A stretch of DNA of 64,000 bases from NCBI GenBank assembly GCA_026261815.1, contig JAMPIT010000484.1, positions 8,158,501 through 8,222,500 on the forward strand. Direction: 5' to 3'. Positions 61,255 to 64,000 of the stretch are shown here, piece after piece (position 1 is the stretch's first letter; each line of letters starts with the position of its first letter). Under the pieces are notes generated by a model. That model was not told the DNA's origin, did not search any database, and saw only the letters and a program-made list of their open reading frames with translations. The position numbers and the translations under genes are program-made. The stretch comes from Monarcha castaneiventris obscurior (lineage: Eukaryota; Chordata; Aves; Passeriformes; Monarchidae).

Positions 61255-61400
61255 AGATGAATGGATGATTGGAGACATCGTTCCTTTAAAGCACCAGCTG
61301 GGAAACTCCATTAAGTTGTGGCAGCAGCACACGGACCCACACGGAGCACGGCTGCCGAGGAGATTTCTGCAGCCTGAAATATTGTTATTGGCAGGTTTCT
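61255..61400. promoter_or_regulatory. Candidate conserved block with CpG cluster
   Basis: Five CpG words fall in about 45 bases (61330-61362) inside a stretch of complex sequence set in AT-rich DNA. Both strands are open here (plus 61208-61402, minus 61189-61458), which tells more of stop-poor composition than of coding. Could be a conserved regulatory element. Confidence 0.22.
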
Positions 61401-62340
61401 GAATAATTTCACAAAGGCACTTCAGGCCAGGAATCTTGTTAGTAGAACCCAGTCTCACTTCAGTCTTTATATCTCCAGCATGTAAAACTCAGCTGTATCC
61501 TCCTAAGACTCCGAGTATTATTTTTTTATTCAATTCACTGGCTGTGATTGACAAGGACCTCTTCATGAATATGTTAAGAAAGAGCTGTTTCCTGGATATT
61601 ATGTCCTTTCATATCTGTCATAACTAGAATATTCATGATGCTGTTTTTAACAGGCCTCCTATTGTAAAAGAAATATCATGGAAACATGTTCCAGTTTTTA
61701 TAAAGTCCAGGGATAAATGAATGCCTTTGGGGCCGATAGGTAAGGGGTTTTTTTAACAATTTAGAAATGCAATGTGACAGCTAGCAGAATATATATCAGT
61801 GAGCAGAAAGCTCCTAAATATCGCCATCACAGGCCTAGAATTGATAAACTGGTAGGGGTTGTATATGCATTTTTGTATTTTCTGATGGCTGTAGTTACAT
61901 AATAATTTCTTGTACATATCTCCATTTAAAAATGCAATTATGAAATCAGGTTTTCTTTACAATTTTTATTTCTGGATGCTGAGAGCCTTTTTTTCTATCA
62001 AATCCTGCCAAAACTTCAACATGCACAGCCATATGTCTTTGTTATACAGGAACATTGGGCTGGTGAATGCCAGCCTTAGAGGGCTCAGTGCTAGCATCTC
62101 CAACAGAGGGTTTCTGTGACAAAGAGGACAGCAAAACAGAGCCATGAAGAGCAGCCACCTCTTCCATGCAGAAACAGGCATATACAACCCCCCAGTGTTC
62201 TAAAGCAGGCTGATTTACTTGTGGGAGAGATTTTCTAAGCAAAAATGTGATATTGTCCAAACAAATTTTCTGTTTAATAGAAAATATTTATTTGGTCAAA
62301 AGGCTTCTTCCAATAATAAACAGAAGAGAGAATATTCTAG
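61401..62340. other. Non-coding; no gene seen
   Basis: AT-rich unique sequence leading to a short CR1 end. Confidence 0.6.
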
Positions 62341-62440
62341 TGGAAGGTGTCCCTGCCCATAGCAGGGGGTTTGGAGTTAGGTGATCTTTAAGGTCCCTTC
62401 GAACCCAAACCGTTCCATGTTTCCATGATTTTATGATTTT
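62341..62440 (+). mobile_element. CR1 LINE extreme 3' end, plus strand
   Basis: TGGAAGGTGTCCCTGCCCAT, then GGGGGTTTGGAGTTAGGTGATCTTTAAGGTCCC and a tail TCCATGATTTTATGATTTT that is a mutated form of the CR1 terminal repeat. About 100 bases, a severely 5'-truncated copy, plus orientation. Confidence 0.93.
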
Positions 62441-62992
62441 GACCTAACTTTATTTTGACTTGTAAAGTAGTCTAATGCCATTTTTTGAGATTAAAAGACA
62501 AGATCCTTCTTTGTAGTCAGAATTGCAGTTTTGACTTACAGTATCATGTGACTTTGTCAGTCCAAGGTAAACACATTTGCTTTTTAGATGAGTTAAATAT
62601 TTCCCATGGACAAGTCCTTCTTATTTGCCTTCCCTCAGAAATATTAAAGCTTATTCTAAGGAAAAGAAGTGTTTTTCTAGCTGATTCTAATGATTTCTAG
62701 TCCAAGAGGTATTATGCGTTACTGAACAGTTCAGCTGTGTTACATAACTTTGTTAATGTTGATCCTGGACACTTGCAGCATATTTCCAAATTAGTGATGG
62801 AGACACTTAGAAATGTGTTACACACTTAAATGCAGATGAGGGGACTTTTTCCACCACTCTACCTGAGGTTGGAATTGTTAGAATTCAGCTCATTATATCC
62901 TGGGGAAAGATTGCTATAAATATTGCATACATGCAAGTAACTCTTCCCTAACTGCTGGATGCCATCAGTTTATTAAAAATCCATTGTTATCC
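62441..62992. other. Non-coding; no gene seen
   Basis: AT-rich unique sequence. Confidence 0.6.
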
Positions 62993-63017
62993 TATATATA
63001 TATATATAAAAAAAAAA
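62993..63017. repeat. TA microsatellite and poly-A
   Basis: Eight TA units run into about ten A. Simple repeat. Confidence 0.9.
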
Positions 63018-63229
63018 GCGGCTTAATGTTTGTATAAGGCCCTGAATTGTGTTATTGGAGAACCACTGTGTTTCCTCTGTGGCTCTTCACATCATCCTTT
63101 TGGCTGGATGTGCCATGGGCTGTGTGCTGGGAGCAGATTCTTGTGGGCTGCAGGAGTGATGAAGGCCCTGTGCATGCCTGGTGAAAGTGCATGTCACCGC
63201 AATTCCATGCCACAAATGGGGCAGCCCCG
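63018..63229. other. Non-coding; no gene seen
   Basis: Moderate G+C sequence with overlapping chance frames on both strands. Confidence 0.5.
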
Positions 63230-63440
63230 GTGCTTTCTTTTATCAATGTAACAGGAACAAAGCTGTCAAGAGCACTGTTTCACCTGGGTCTCTGTGCAGC
63301 ACAATCGACTTTCCATCGGCAGGAGGTAGCTGCTCCCAGGGGCTGAGCGCTCCTGTCCCTACCGAGAGCTCGGAGTGTCCCCCGGTGCCTGCTGAGTCGG
63401 GGAAGGTCCCTGTGGAGCTCACGGGGTGGTGCAAGGTCAA
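63230..63440. other. GC-rich patch with CpG cluster
   Basis: About eight CpG words between 63300 and 63425 in a G+C-rich stretch, the second densest CpG patch in the window. It is too short and CpG-poor to call a promoter island with confidence. Frames are open on both strands here, which reflects composition. Could be a decayed LTR, a regulatory element, or the start of something beyond the window. Confidence 0.35.
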
Positions 63441-64000
63441 CCTGCATAAGCTGGGCTGAAATTGAGCACACTGACCTGCAGGCAAAAGGCTCTGTATCCT
63501 ATTAGACATCTTAGTATCGTACAATCCCCCAAAGTAAGTCAGTCCTCATCAAAAAGCAGGGAAACAGCCCTGCTTAGAAGCAAGTGCAAACTTATTGCGT
63601 GGATCAGCGTGCTTAGGAAGGTCGTGCCTGCCTGTCTCTGGTAGTGAGTACAGCTGGCTGTTTTCTCTGCCAGAAGGAAAAAGATGTCTTTTGCAAGGAA
63701 GAGTGAGATATATGTTCCCTGCCTTTTTGGTTTCTCTTCAGATGTTTTCTCAGGGCATTTTTTTTTTTGTAGGAAAGTTGTATTGATGCTTTAGGTTTTA
63801 ACTTTTATATTTTTCAAATCACTGTAGTGCTTAGTGTGTAACTCTGAAGTTTCTTGTAGCCTGTTAATTTCTGCTCTCTCCTGCTAGGTAGACATAACAA
63901 AGCCTCTCTGGGCCTGCTCTTCAAGGACACCTAGACTGTCCTAGGCCCAAAAAGTATAAACCAAAGAGCCTCTAAGGGGGGGCAAGTGGAGGGGAATTAC
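63441..64000. other. Non-coding; no gene seen
   Basis: Unique sequence with a short poly-T at 63760-63769. The window ends without a recognisable boundary. Confidence 0.55.

Noticed and set aside
1..64000. Bacterial-type systems, CRISPR arrays, tRNA or rRNA genes
   Set aside because: No regularly spaced repeats, no tRNA B-box with a foldable cloverleaf, no rRNA-like sequence, and base composition, CR1 and LTR content are those of a bird nuclear genome.

Overview
The window looks like bird nuclear DNA, and I see no confident protein-coding gene in it. Two kinds of evidence point to a bird. First, there are seven pieces of the CR1 non-LTR retrotransposon: several minus-strand copies starting with the reversed CR1 3' tail (imperfect ATTCTATGA-type repeats), a plus-strand 3' end, and a roughly 1 kb plus-strand internal piece of the CR1 ORF2. 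Second, there are solo long terminal repeats (LTRs) of endogenous retroviruses. The rest is AT-rich, stop-rich vertebrate non-coding sequence. There is no operon structure, ribosome binding site, CRISPR array, tRNA or rRNA gene.

Layout. 1-9 kb: unique AT-rich DNA with an LTR candidate near 1.4-1.6 kb and, at 6.74-7.41 kb on the minus strand, two adjoining open segments with splice-like borders and a polyadenylation signal, which I read as a possible cryptic or broken gene end. 9-23 kb: mostly featureless, with a GC- and CpG-rich LTR candidate at 13.05-13.64 kb and a CR1 at 21.7-22.1 kb. 23-33 kb: a solo LTR with a perfect 6-bp target-site duplication (23.49-23.87 kb), a candidate enhancer-like stretch near 25.1 kb, and a weak candidate exon at 30.0 kb. 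33-46 kb: CR1 reverse-transcriptase fragment (33.1-34.1 kb), CR1 copies at 40.2-40.7, 44.9-45.2 and 45.5-45.7 kb, and an ERVL-like LTR at 41.85-42.6 kb. 46-64 kb: poly-T and TTTG tracts, an old CR1 at 53.5 kb, two candidate exons (51.5-51.8 plus, 52.9-53.1 minus), a bulged inverted repeat at 56.4 kb, candidate conserved non-coding blocks at 48.1, 58.7 and 61.3 kb, and a short CR1 3' end at 62.4 kb.

The most economical reading is an intron of a very large gene or a gene desert, with decayed retroelements and perhaps some regulatory elements. I did not find a convincing new biological system. The candidate exons and the 7.1 kb minus-strand locus are the items that could change that view. Splice-like borders and short open frames are common by chance in 64 kb, so these carry low confidence.
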